From Brachionus koreanus (lineage: Eukaryota; Rotifera; Eurotatoria; Ploima; Brachionidae), in contig PJRA01000549.1 in the NCBI GenBank assembly GCA_016987375.1, positions 1,431,919 through 1,495,918 on the forward strand: a DNA stretch of 64,000 nt. The letters run 5' to 3'. Shown here one piece after another: positions 12,858 through 23,257 of the stretch (position 1 is the stretch's first letter; each line of letters starts with the position of its first letter). The position numbers and the translations under genes were made by a program. The notes under the pieces are model-generated. The model saw nothing but the letters and a program-made list of their open reading frames with translations, ran no database searches and was not told where the DNA came from.

Positions 12858-13085
12858 TATTGTTGGGTATCAATGGCAGCCAATAGACCCAAAACTTGGT
12901 TAGAGTCAAGGTTTGGTCTTGATGGTCGCAGGGTTAATTTTTTTTTAATCTTATTGTTTTATCTTATACTCAATTCTTTTATCCATCAAATTTTTATATT
13001 TTAAATTTTTTTAATTTTATTTTTGTAAATGGAGAACACTATTTTGAGGCGGTCTTATGGCTGCCACTGACGGTACCCAACACTA
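12858..13085. mobile_element. hAT-like MITE with 8-bp target-site duplication
   Basis: The element is 228 bp long. It starts TATTGTTGGGTATC and ends with the inverted TACCCAACACTA; the complement of the right end reads TAGTGTTGGGTACC. The arms then continue AATGGCAGCCAATAGACC versus AGTGGCAGCCATAAGACC. Exactly the same 8 bp, ATGCTAAA, lie at 12850-12857 and 13086-13093. An 8-bp duplication with terminal inverted repeats of this size is the signature of the hAT superfamily. It has no coding capacity, so it is a non-autonomous copy. It lies between GALT and the kinase gene, about 230 bp ahead of the kinase start. Confidence 0.8.
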
Positions 13086-13319
13086 ATGCTAAAAATACTT
13101 TTTAATTAAAAACTAATTTTACAATTATCAGAATCTTCACCTTACTCAAAAAAAGTTCACTTTATTAATTAATATTAAAAATGTACAATAAATTTAGTAT
13201 ACTGAATTTTAAATAAACGAAGAAATCTACCAAGACTTCATATTTTGTACATGTGATAAAAAATTTTTGAATTTTTAAAATTAAAATTTGAATTTAAACT
13301 CTTCAATTTGTACTAAAAA

Positions 13320-14777
13320 ATGTCAAAAAAAATCGATCCATCAGAAATTGAACTATTAGAAGAAATTGGTGACGGTTCTTATGCTGGTAAGAAAAAAATA
13401 CTGTGATAAATCAAAATAACTTTTTTGTTAGTCGTCCATAAGGGAATATTCAAAGGCGAATTTGTTGCTATCAAAAAATTTGACGGATCATGTCCAATAA
13501 GTTGTAAAAAACAGCTCGAAAATGAGATTCAAATTTTAGGAAAATTAAGCCATCAAAATATTGTCAAATTATTTGGATTTTGTGATAAAAAAAAAAACAA
13601 TTTTTTAGTACTCGAATACTTAGATGGAGGCTCATTATTTGATTTGCTAGTTTCAGACGAGAAGAACATAAACTCTTGCAAATTAATACAAGATATTTGC
13701 AATGGAATGGAATACTTACATTCAAACTCAGTTGTTCATTTGGATCTCAAAAGTTCCAATATTATATTAAATAAAAGAAAAGACAAGGCTAAAATTACAG
13801 ATTTTGGTATCTCAAAAATATCAACTTTAACCACAATGATTTCATCAAATATTCGCAGTAAAAGTGCTAAGGGAACTTTCAGATGGATGGCACCTGAAGT
13901 TAGCAATGGATTTCCCGGTACGCATTCATCTGATGTCTGGAGTTTTGGTTGTATTTTGATTGAAATTATGACAAGAAAATTGCCATTTTATTCCTTGAGT
14001 GATCAACAATTGCTTACAATTCTTCAAAATCCAAAATCAGATTTACCAATTAATAGTAAAAATTTTTCAAAAATTCTAGCTGGAATTGTATGTGAATGCT
14101 TGAAAAGAGAACCAAATGAACGACCAATGTTTAACTATCTCAAAGTTTTCTTGTCTAAATGCACTCAAAATGACTTTGATTTAAAAGAAATTGATCAAAA
14201 AACAGATCCTTTAGAAACATCAAATGAGATGAATAAATTTATTGAAAATGTTAAAAATTATGAGCAAGAGCTAAAAAAAGATAAAGAAATTGAAGAATTA
14301 AGAAAAAAATTAAATGAAAAAGAAAAAGACATATGTTCTGTAAACAACAATCTTGCGGAACTCAAGACAAAATTTAATGAACTGGCTATTAAAAAGCAAA
14401 ATATTGATTTATATCACCAAATTAGACAATTAAATTGGAACTCGGGTCTGAATCTAAGTCCTCCTGATACTCCAATAAATTGTTTATCAAAAGTTAGACA
14501 ATATTGCCATTCACCAGATTATTCTTCAATTAAAAGTCCTACAGACACTCCACGAAATTGTTATTCTCAAAATAGATCATCCTACTGTATTCCAAGTTAT
14601 TCTTTAATAAAAAAGACTCCTGCAGAAACTTCACAGAATTATTTTTCACAAAATAGATCACCTTGTTCTACTCCAATCAAAAATGTAATCCTTAAGCATT
14701 CAGGAAGAGATACAGGCCACACTTATGTAAGCAGAGTTAGTGCAAATGGACGAATAATTTATGAAGGCCCTCATTGA
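13320..14777 (+). CDS. TKL-type (MLK/RAF-like) non-RD protein kinase
   Basis: Two exons: 13320-13386 and 13432-14777, joined over a 45-nt GT-AG intron inside the glycine loop (GDGSYA / VVHKG), giving 470 aa. Kinase motifs are in order: VAIKKF with the ATP-anchoring Lys, the catalytic loop HLDLKSSN, DFG as ITDFGISK, GTFRWMAPE and SDVWSFGC, with ERPMF near the domain end. The HRD arginine is Leu, which makes it a non-RD kinase. Sequence style (HxDLKSSNI, GTFRWMAPE) is that of the tyrosine-kinase-like group. After the domain come a Lys/Glu coiled coil (about residues 270-335) and three degenerate repeats rich in Ser, Pro, Asn and Tyr (SPPDTPINC, SPTDTPRNC, TPAETSQNY). The frame ends GRIIYEGPH then TGA, but in-frame coding similarity appears to continue beyond (next entry). 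Confidence 0.85.
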
Positions 14778-14831
14778 GGAACCTATTATCTTACTCCAGC
14801 TGGAAACAAAGTTTATGTAAAATTAAATTAA
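14775..14831 (+). other. In-frame TGA followed by a conserved-looking tail of the kinase
   Basis: Directly after the TGA at 14775-14777 the same frame reads GTYYLTPAGNKVYVKLN and then TAA (14829-14831). The residues before the stop (NGRIIYEGP) and after it (YYLTPAGNKVYV) together look like a short module of the form 'GP-x-G-G-x-Y-Y-x4-G-x-K-x-Y-V'. A single G-to-T change of GGA to TGA would create this stop. It could be a nonsense mutation, a sequencing error, or programmed readthrough; the sequence alone does not decide. Confidence 0.5.
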
Positions 14832-15608
14832 AATAGCATTAAATTATATCATTCGATCAAACAAATCATTCAAAATTTTATATACCATTTTGTTGTATAC
14901 ATTATTTTGATTCAAAGTTTTATTTTTTTATTATTTATCCATTAAATTTTTATTTATTTATTTTAATTAAAAGATAAAATTAATAAAAATTTTAACTAGT
15001 CGATTTTTTGCATGACAATCACGCTTCAAATTTTTCTGAAAGATTAAGCATGTTTTTTTGAATAATGTATATAATCCTGCTATAAAAATGAAATACGATT
15101 ATTTTTTGTTATCCCTTGCTAAAATCTTGAGCGCTGTTGTATTTGAATTTTTAGCAAAAAATCAAAATAAAACACCAAAATAAAAATTAATTGATTTTTA
15201 AATACGCTTTTCAATCAAATGACCTTCTTCAAATTTGTTGCCATAATAAATCATAGAAAAAAATATAGATGAAAAATTTAAAAAAAAAGTCTAGTTGATT
15301 GAAAGAAAATTATTGATATATACATTTTAGACATTCAAATTCAAATTTTTAGACTATTTAACAGTATAATTAGTACAAATGAAAGCTTTTTCTTTATTTT
15401 GTCTTTTGAATTAATAATTTAATGATAGTCTTCTATGCAATGTGTTTTCTAAAAATCTTTTCATAAGTTATTTAAATTTATCAAATTATTCCTTTATTTC
15501 ATTGTTCATAAAACACCTAATGAGCGATGTTAAAAAAAAAGTAAAATAAAAATAAAAAATTAAATATAGTAGAATAAAATCTATTTTAATATGATTTGAG
15601 GAGTAGTT
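14832..15608. other. Kinase 3' flank and intergenic DNA
   Basis: A+T-rich sequence downstream of the kinase gene. No exon, RNA gene or terminal repeat is visible. Confidence 0.45.
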
Positions 15609-15858
15609 CTAGGATTTTTCTGTTTTCTCACTAGATTCACTAAAAAGATACCTAATTGACTCCATCGTACCATCTTTGCTTTCTTCTTTATTAAGCTTTT
15701 TTTCAAGCTTTATCCTTTTTCTTGCTTTGACTGCCATATTTTCTATATATTGTCTTTTTCTTCTAGGATGATTTTCATTTCATCTATCACGGATTTTTTG
15801 CTAGTTCTATTTTCTTTATTTCTTGTTTCATTTAGGATATTGTTCACTAGTGTTTTTG
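15609..15858 (-). pseudogene. Frameshifted Lys/Glu-rich coding remnant
   Basis: On the minus strand one frame reads LVNNILNETRNKENRTSKKS then VIDEMKI and stops. A frame shifted by one base continues NHPRRKRQYIENMAVKARKR, IKLEKKLNKEESKDG and ends MESIRYLFSESSEKTEKS at 15609. Both parts have coding-like composition for this genome, and the join falls where the first frame fails, which suggests a decayed gene or transposon protein. I do not recognise the family, and the Lys-rich bias makes chance possible. Confidence 0.3.
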
Positions 15859-16074
15859 TTAATTTTTTCTTTTATTTTAATAAAATTTGAAAAAATTTAA
15901 ACACTAATAATACTTTTTATCATCAATATTTTATAATATGAAAATTTTGAAAAAAAAAAATTAAAATATTTTACTTTTCAATAAGACTCTTATTTTAGGG
16001 TAAAATTAAATTAGAAAGTCACTTCAAATGACTTGATGAATTTTGCACCAGACTGGTTCATACTTAAACAAATC

Positions 16075-16128
16075 TAAAAATAAAAAAAATTATAGTAAAT
16101 GTAAAAATAAAAAAAATTATAGTAAATG
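16075..16128. repeat. Perfect 27-bp tandem duplication
   Basis: Two identical adjacent units (16075-16101 and 16102-16128) of an A+T-rich word ending ATTATAGTAAATG. There are only two copies. It probably arose by replication slippage. Confidence 0.85.
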
Positions 16129-16380
16129 TTTTAATAATATTGCCCTGATGAAATTTTTCGTTTAATTCAGTCGAAATAAGAGATAAAGAAATAAATTTGA
16201 CGAATTGTAGATTATTATGACCCAAATTATTCAACTTATTTTATTTTTTTTAAATCTGTATTATTAATTTATTATTTAATTGTTAATTATTTGGAAATTT
16301 TATTTTTACTTTAATAAGCTAAATGATGTTAATATTTTAATAACAGTGTATTGTTATTTAACTGTCCATTTTTCTAATTT

Positions 16381-16428
16381 CAATTTGTCCATGGGACTTA
16401 AAATTTAATTAAATAAATAAAATAAATA
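16381..16428 (+). repeat. Retroposon-like 3' tail
   Basis: The sequence CAATTTGTCCATGGGACTTA followed by an A+T tail of AAATA-type units recurs at 61482-61521 with one internal base change (ATGC for ATGG). A shared 3' word followed by a short tandem A-rich tail is typical of LINE or SINE 3' ends. No coding part could be attached to it. Confidence 0.4.
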
Positions 16429-17115
16429 TTGTTTACATATAATTCTGAAGATCCAATAATAATATCTAAACCTTGCTACCCAATAAATAATTTTAATTTA
16501 AAGTTCAAAAATGCTTCAACAAGTTTCTTGCGGAGATCAAAGAGTTACGTGTAAACTACTCAGCATCATTAAATTGGTAAACAAATTACTAAAAATGAAA
16601 AATGTTAATTCAATTTGGTACAAAATGAAGAGTATCATAGATCACGTAATTAGGTTCTAAGACAAATTATTCTTTGGACAATTAAGCACTAATTAGTTAA
16701 TTAAATAACAATGTTAATACCCAGTATGAAGTTGATACGCATAGATTGCTCAATACCAGTAGTAGCAAATTAAAGCCGATACTCGAAAACAACTAGATAC
16801 TCAGCTTAGTGTATCATATTAGGCAAAATGTGTCAAATATTCACCTGGAAAACAGAGTCATGTCGGCTTCTCTCAACTAACTAAATTACTCAAATATTAC
16901 ATAGATCAATTTGGTAATAGGATTATGACATAATCCAATTCAGCACTCCGCCTCTAAACTCTTCCATGGAGAATTCCTATATTTAAACTATCCGAACTAC
17001 TGACATTACAACAAACTCTCTAAGCTTATTAAAAAAAAAAAATAACCGCTTATTGGATTATATTTCTTCTTATAAAAGCAAATTTTATCTTTTGCAACTA
17101 TCATCAATTATCAAA
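16429..17115. other. 5' flank of the forkhead gene
   Basis: A+T-rich but with somewhat more mixed composition than the deep intergenic regions. It may hold regulatory sequence for the forkhead gene. I cannot identify a promoter element with confidence. The frame of the forkhead gene is open upstream to about 17053 but has no ATG before 17116. Confidence 0.35.
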
Positions 17116-18081
17116 ATGTATCAAGAAAGCTCAAACCAACAACAATTCACCCAGTATGACCCTCAATACTACTATTCAAACTACTACCAACAATCATATG
17201 CTCAATATGGACAATATTATCCATACTACTATTACCCTCAATATAATCAAGAAAACCAGTACTCAACCAACTATCCTATTATAGAAAGCAAACCAACAAC
17301 ACCTAACCCGACCCAAACTTATTCAGTAGCAGAAAATACACCAGAAAAACAAAATGACTCAGGTATTGATGTCATTAGCCCTCAACTTCAGCAATATCAA
17401 TATCAAGCTATTCAACAATTTGAAAGTGATATAAATGAAAAAAATCAAGAGTCTGACGATGAAGAGTCATTAAATGATGAAGAAGAAGAAGAGAAAGAAA
17501 ATGAAGAAAAACCAAAATGTAATTCAAAATTAAATCCTGCAAAGCCACCAAAACCCTATTTAGAGATAATTGCTGATGGAATTTTGTCTTGTAATGTTAA
17601 AATGATGCAATTGCATGAAATTTACAATTTCATGGAAAAAAAATATGATTATTTTGCCAAAAATGTCAACAAATCGTGGAGAAATTCGGTAAGACATAAT
17701 TTGAGTTTAAATGAGTGTTTTGTTAAAGCTGGACGTGGATCGAACGGAAAAGGAAATTATTGGAAAATACATCCAGCTTGTGAAAAAGAATTTATTAGAG
17801 GAAATTTTAGAAGAAAAAGTTTCAAGCAACTAATTAGAGCAAGTCAACAAAAAAATAATCAAAATAACGAGAATCAATTTGTTTTGCCTGTAGACTATAG
17901 TTTAAATTATCCGAGTTTGATTCCACCGCCACAGATAAATCACTTGAGTTCAAATCCACAATTGGCCAGTTTTCAACTGCCACTTTTCAATGCCAACGAG
18001 CAATTGAATGCTTACAATCACTTCATAAATGAAAATAATTCTGAAAGCAAACAACATCGCTATCATCCCTATAGGGTTTAA
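17116..18081 (+). CDS. Forkhead-box transcription factor
   Basis: Intronless, 321 aa from the first ATG (MYQESSNQQQ). The N-terminal 60 residues are extremely Tyr/Gln/Asn-rich (YYYSNYYQQSYAQYGQYYPY), followed by a strongly acidic stretch (DEEEEEKENEE). The forkhead domain covers about residues 143-240: it begins KPPKPYLEIIADGIL, and recognition helix 3 is WRNSVRHNLSLNECFVKAGR, followed by GKGNYWKIHP and ACEKEFIRGNFRRK. The opening KPPKPYLEII departs from the usual KPPYSYIALI. The helix 3 and wing sequence suggest a FoxQ2-like or FoxL2-like class, but I would not fix the class by eye. It should bind DNA in the nucleus as a developmental regulator. A polyadenylation signal AATAAA lies at 18189. 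It converges on CSTF3. Confidence 0.9.
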   Translation: MYQESSNQQQFTQYDPQYYYSNYYQQSYAQYGQYYPYYYYPQYNQENQYSTNYPIIESKPTTPNPTQTYSVAENTPEKQNDSGIDVISPQLQQYQYQAIQQFESDINEKNQESDDEESLNDEEEEEKENEEKPKCNSKLNPAKPPKPYLEIIADGILSCNVKMMQLHEIYNFMEKKYDYFAKNVNKSWRNSVRHNLSLNECFVKAGRGSNGKGNYWKIHPACEKEFIRGNFRRKSFKQLIRASQQKNNQNNENQFVLPVDYSLNYPSLIPPPQINHLSSNPQLASFQLPLFNANEQLNAYNHFINENNSESKQHRYHPYRV

Positions 18082-18969
18082 AACAATAAGTTTATTTTTA
18101 AATTAAATTTTGTATATTTTTTAAACCGACTGTAAATTTTTATACTATTTGTAATTGTCTTTTTTTCTTGATTTTGAATTTAAATCTTAATAAATTTTAA
18201 AATTAAATATTTTCATTTTCTTTTTTTTAATTTAATAATATTATTGATATGAACTTTAATTAATTTGTATTGATAGTAAAGGTTTATTTATAGTCATTTT
18301 TTTTAAGTTCAATAAAATGACTTACATTTATCTCAATTATATTATTAAAAAAGGTTAAACAAAAAAAAATTAAAAATCCGAAGACACTAAATTAATCAAT
18401 TAAGAACTTTTTATAAATTTGGTAATCACTCTACCCAGTTTATATAGGTTGAATAGAATAGTGTGATTTATTCTTTTTACGTTTAAAGATATGAATAAAG
18501 ACATTATATGAATAAAGAATGGTTTATATATTTACTATCAATGTTTATAACTTTTTAAAATAAATAAATTTCAATATAATCTGCTTTTTTGATAAATATT
18601 TCAAAGATAAATCCTTATTATATTTTTAAAGGAAAAGATAGAACAGTTGGGTTCTATTCTTTCCTTTTTTTTATTTAATCCTTTCACTTATTATAACAAG
18701 TGGATTTTTCCATAAACAAATAGAAAGATATTTCGGATCATATTTTATTTTTAGAAACGCTATCGCTACTTTTAACAATTATATAGACTTTACCGCCGAT
18801 TTAAAAAAATTTCAAGCTGTTTGTTATGAATAAAGTGTTGTGTTTACATTTTTTTTTAAATACTAAAAAATTCTGTTCTTATCTTCACCATCGATATAAT
18901 ATTAATTATTTCAATATTTAAAAATTAAATTTTATTTACAGACTTTTAGTAAATACTCTTGAAAAATAT
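18082..18969. other. Convergent 3' flanks of the forkhead gene and CSTF3
   Basis: The 3' ends of two converging genes meet here. A polyadenylation signal for the forkhead gene lies at 18189-18194. The rest is A+T-rich with no recognisable exon or repeat. Confidence 0.45.
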
Positions 18970-21900
18970 TTATTTTTGAATAAGTTTTTTATATTGACGT
19001 TGTTTATAAATATCCATCGATTTTCCTTTTTTGGTATCTTCATCATCACTGCCAGCATTGACATAAGATCTTTTAAGCAATGTGCTTGTGCTCAAATGTT
19101 CAAAATCTCTGATCGGTTCACCATTAATTTGTATATAATAAGGTTGGAACTCTTCAGGTATGTCACATTCCTGAAATTTCCGTATTAGTTCATCTATTAT
19201 GACAAAAGGACCTTCATAAGTGCTCGGTGGAGGTAGTCGCTTAACTAATTCAGTGACCGCTGGTGGAAACGGAAATACACCTCCTGCGATTGAATGCATC
19301 ATGCCAGGAACTAAGAAAAAAAAATTAATTCCTCAACATAATTTTCCTTCTAGATTTTCTTACGTATATTTCTCACTGGTTTGAAAGGCATCATTTGGCT
19401 TATGTCTGGGGTTGGAAGTTTCGACCTTTTAAATTCATTGACCGCAGCTGTAGCCATATCAGCCTGGCTAATTGAAACATTATTTGAAAATATTGCGCTT
19501 AAATTAGCCATTGTGCTTGTTTGAATTGATGATGCTAAATGTCCATTTATATTTTTGTATCCCATTGATTTTAGTTCAATCGGATTGCATGGAAGAAGAT
19601 CCATGTATCTGTATCTATCAATCATTAGTGTGCTTTGTGTAACTTCATTTAACGGGTTATTTTGGATCTAAATTTAAAATTAAAATTAAACTAATTTTTA
19701 AGAAATTTAATGATTTGATTAATATAAAATTACCGATTCAAAAACTTTAAGCCTTTTTTTGTCGACTTTCAGAATGCTTGCTAAATCACCTACGGCACAT
19801 TCAAATTTAAGAAACTCGGACCATATTTCACTAAGATTAAAAAATAAAAATCATGTTATTAACATTTTTTTTAGTAAGGCTCTTGAAAATATATTATTAA
19901 AAAGCCAAAAATCTAGAGAATAAACATAAGTCAATTCTAAATTTTCACTAATATTTCTAAATCCAGTATTAATTTTACTTAAATTCAAAAAAAATTTTGC
20001 CAACAAATATTATTCGAACTAATTTTTCGAAATAATTTTGTAAATTTTGAATGCTTTTAAATTTTCTGGGAAAAATTTTTTTTTGATGTTACTATTTTTG
20101 ACGAAGCAACCAATATATCGATAAAAGATTTTCATACTTATAGAGTAAGGTTAATATTGACTCAATCTAATGAACGTTTGAAGATTTTATCAAATCGTTT
20201 TACCACTGATTAGTTAAGTTTGAAAAAATTTATGGAAGAGACACAAATATTTTGGAATTTTGAAAAAAAGCTTTTAAATATTTAACCAATAAACCGAAAA
20301 TCAAATTTGATCAGTATGAAGATGCTTATATTTTAAGCTTAGATCATTAGGTAGTTTGATTGTTTGAATTTTGATGCTCTTTATAACGCTCTTTATAACA
20401 AAATGGAATGGAAGCTCTCATTAAGTTCGCGTATGGATTACCTCGAAAGTTATATGAGTGAACACATTATTGTAATTGCTATATATAAAAAATCAACAAA
20501 AATAAGCGAAAAATATAATGATACGGTTATTGGTTCAACGGAACGAAATAAAGGCTCAAGATAGGCATAATAAATAATTAACTAATTTTTTTACCTTAAT
20601 AAAAAAATGAAATTAAGCACCAAGAAATATAAAATTGTCTTCAATTCCGGCACAAACTGTGATTAACCAATCAAACTTTTCCTGAAAGGCGAAATAAACG
20701 CTGGATTCTTACCGCTATCTCGGCTGCTCTGCCCAATTTTCAAAAATAAATTCGAGGCAAAAAAATAGAAATCAAAAAACACATGAGAAGATGAAAACAA
20801 CACTAAATAACATCAAAATAGACTCGACCTAAAACATTTTTTTTATTTTTTTTTTAATTTAATTCTTTTTTTTTATAAATTCTTGAAAAAAACGGTGTAA
20901 GTCGGCAACTGTGTAATATAAATTTATTCAATAAACTAAACTAAACTAAACTTTTTAGTGCTGATTTTTTTGTTTTTGAAATTTTATAATTAATTATAAT
21001 TTTTTTATGTATAAAAAAAACTTTTTGATTAAAAAAATAATAAACACTAAGTAAAATTGATGTCTTATAAAATTAGCATGTCATTTAAAATATTGAAAAA
21101 TTTTAATTAAAATTTATCTTTTATATGTTGTATATCAGTTTTTCTTTCTATTTAAATTAATTTATAAGTAGAAGATTATTGAAATAGATAATTTTTATTC
21201 CTCCTTTTTTAAAAACTCTATGGAAAATTTTATTTTTGAGTGAAAATAAATCAAAAAATGTGAAAGTTTTTAATTTAAATTTTTTGATCAAAATTAAGTC
21301 AGAGAAAATTATACATCGTAAATTAAAAATTAAAAAATCAAAATTTTAAACGACTTTTTTTAATTATGTAAATAATCTAGTCCATTTTATAGAAATTAAA
21401 AAAAATTTCTTTAAGTATTAAAATGAATCAAGATTTCTTACTTTGTCTTGTAAGCAGGAATATCTTCAGTGGTTAAAATTCTCTCAAAAAGAACTCTGGC
21501 ATTGTTATCTTCATTTAGATGAGACATGTATTTAATAAATGCAAGCATATAACCAGGCTCATTAGAAAATTTTTTCGTTCCTAAATGAAAAATATTGAAA
21601 CCGACAGTTTTATCCTGAAAAAAATAAATAAATAAATCAGCTTATTGAAATAAAACAAAAATTACTTTTGAATGAAAATATTCCAGCAAAGCATTAGCAA
21701 TGAATAGATGATAAGTAATTCTGGAATCTTGTCTGGCTCTTTTGAAAAGTTTTCTTGCAGCATGAATGTCTTCATTACGTCTTACGAAGAATATATAGTG
21801 AATCCAAGCTAATGTAGCTTGATCAAGATTTTCTTCGCTAATACACTTCTCGTATACATCATAAACTTTTTTAATGTTTGACCGGCTCTAAATTAATTCA

Positions 21901-23257
21901 ATTAATTTCAAAATTATTATTATTTTTATTTTACTTCTACTATCTTACTTCTTCAAAATCTGCATAAGCCAAATGAGTGAGACAACTAGTTTTCATAAAA
22001 GTTGAAATAGCTCGTTCATAAAGACTTGCAGCGGCTGTTTCTGTAATTTCGATGACTTCGTTGTCATCTAATTTATCAATTCTTTTCAAGGGTTCCTTCT
22101 GATTTTTCAAGAATAGAGCCGCTTCATGCCACAAGTCACAATGATATGCCATACAAAGAAAGGCTTGTTCATATGCAAAAATAACTAATGAAAATAATTT
22201 TTTAGTTTTAATGTTATTTTAACTCAAAAGAATTAATAAAATTATAAAAAATAAATAATTTAAAATTACCTCTTCGTATAACATCTCGATGACTAGTCAA
22301 TTTTAGAGGATTTTGCTTTTCCCATAAAATATAGCGTTTCCAAGCATGTAATTGACGAATGTCTTCATCTTCATCAAGAGGATATTCTAAACTCAGTGAA
22401 GGTAGATTTCGCTCTAATGGCCTAGTCACATTTTCGTATTCTTTAGACACTTTTTTTACATATTGAAATTCCTTATTGAGCGATTCGATCAAATTTTCTT
22501 GCTTTAAATATTTTTCATCAGTAAAGAAAATTATTTTTGCAAAATTTTACATTTTCAAAAGCACAATATTCCTTCCAAACTTGATCTATATTTGCCATGG
22601 GATTTTCAAGTGCCATTCGATAGATTTTACGAATCGATTCGTAAAGAGTAAGTTTATCACTTTGATCTGTAACATTTAAATTTAAATTTTTTAAAAAATT
22701 TGCATAATCTAGCCATATTGAGTATGAGAGGACGTCAAGTCCAATTTTTTTCACCGCTGAATCATATGCTTGTATCATTATTTTACTTGAAAAATAAAAT
22801 ATAAAATATAAAAATTTTTTAATTTTTTTAAATTACTTGTAATCTTCATGATTGCGCTTATTTTCTTTTAAATAATTCAAGAAGCATTTCCAAAGATCAA
22901 TATTTAAAATATTATTGAGACATCGCTCAAATAATTTTTCAACTTGGTCATAGTTTTTGTGTCGAATTTCTTCTTCAATATAAATTTTCCAATATTTAGA
23001 ACTGGTCGGAAATTGAGTAATGAGCTGTTCGAAAAATTGCCGAGTATCTTCCATTGGTTTTTCCTTAAATAAAAAAATTGAAAAAAAAATTTTCGACACT
23101 CAATCTTTGATTTACCTGGGCATCTTTGATCAAAATGTTCCATGAGTCTAATGAATTCGGATTATTAACTATCTTCTCTCTGGCTTTTTCGATTGTCTTT
23201 AAATAAAATATAAAATCATTTTAAATAAAATAAATATCAGATTCTTACAATTGACAT
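18970..23257 (-). CDS. CSTF3: Cleavage stimulation factor subunit 3 (CstF-77)
   Basis: Eleven exons on the minus strand: 23249-23257, 23116-23196, 22837-23063, 22551-22785, 22270-22501, 21949-22184, 21666-21887, 21442-21614, 19734-19830, 19364-19667, 18970-19310. All junctions are GT-AG with consistent phases and give 718 aa, matching the human protein (717 aa). It is the HAT-repeat scaffold of the nuclear CstF complex, which binds the downstream element during mRNA 3'-end cleavage and polyadenylation. Diagnostic segments are FWK/YWKIYIEEEIRHKNYDQV, EKLFERCLNNILNIDLWKC, HLAYADFEE, SHLNEDNNARVLFERIL, DRYRYMDLLPC, and near the C-terminus a GGVFPFPPAVTELVKRLPPP block and DIYKQRQYKKLIQK. The first exon encodes only three residues. 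Most introns are 49-85 nt, but intron 8 is 1611 nt and holds repeat debris. Confidence 0.95.
20080..20960 (+). mobile_element. Retroposon debris inside CSTF3 intron 8
   Basis: The only large CSTF3 intron (19831-21441) contains A+T-rich sequence with scattered coding-like pieces (20100-20560). It ends in a block with GTAAGTCGGCAACTGTGTAA followed by ATAAA and then repeated AAACT units (20935-20955). A short tandem 3' tail of this sort is typical of non-LTR retroposons. I could not identify the clade, and the left boundary is a guess. Confidence 0.4.

Noticed and set aside
14775..14777. TGA reassigned to an amino acid in this nuclear genome
   Set aside because: Other genes in the window end properly at TGA (for example UQCRQ and WDPCP), so a general code change is not supported.
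18970..23257. Identification of the HAT-repeat gene as PRPF39 or another HAT protein
   Set aside because: The C-terminal GGVFPFPPA...RLPPP and DRYRYMDLLPC blocks, together with the length of 718 aa, are specific to CstF-77.
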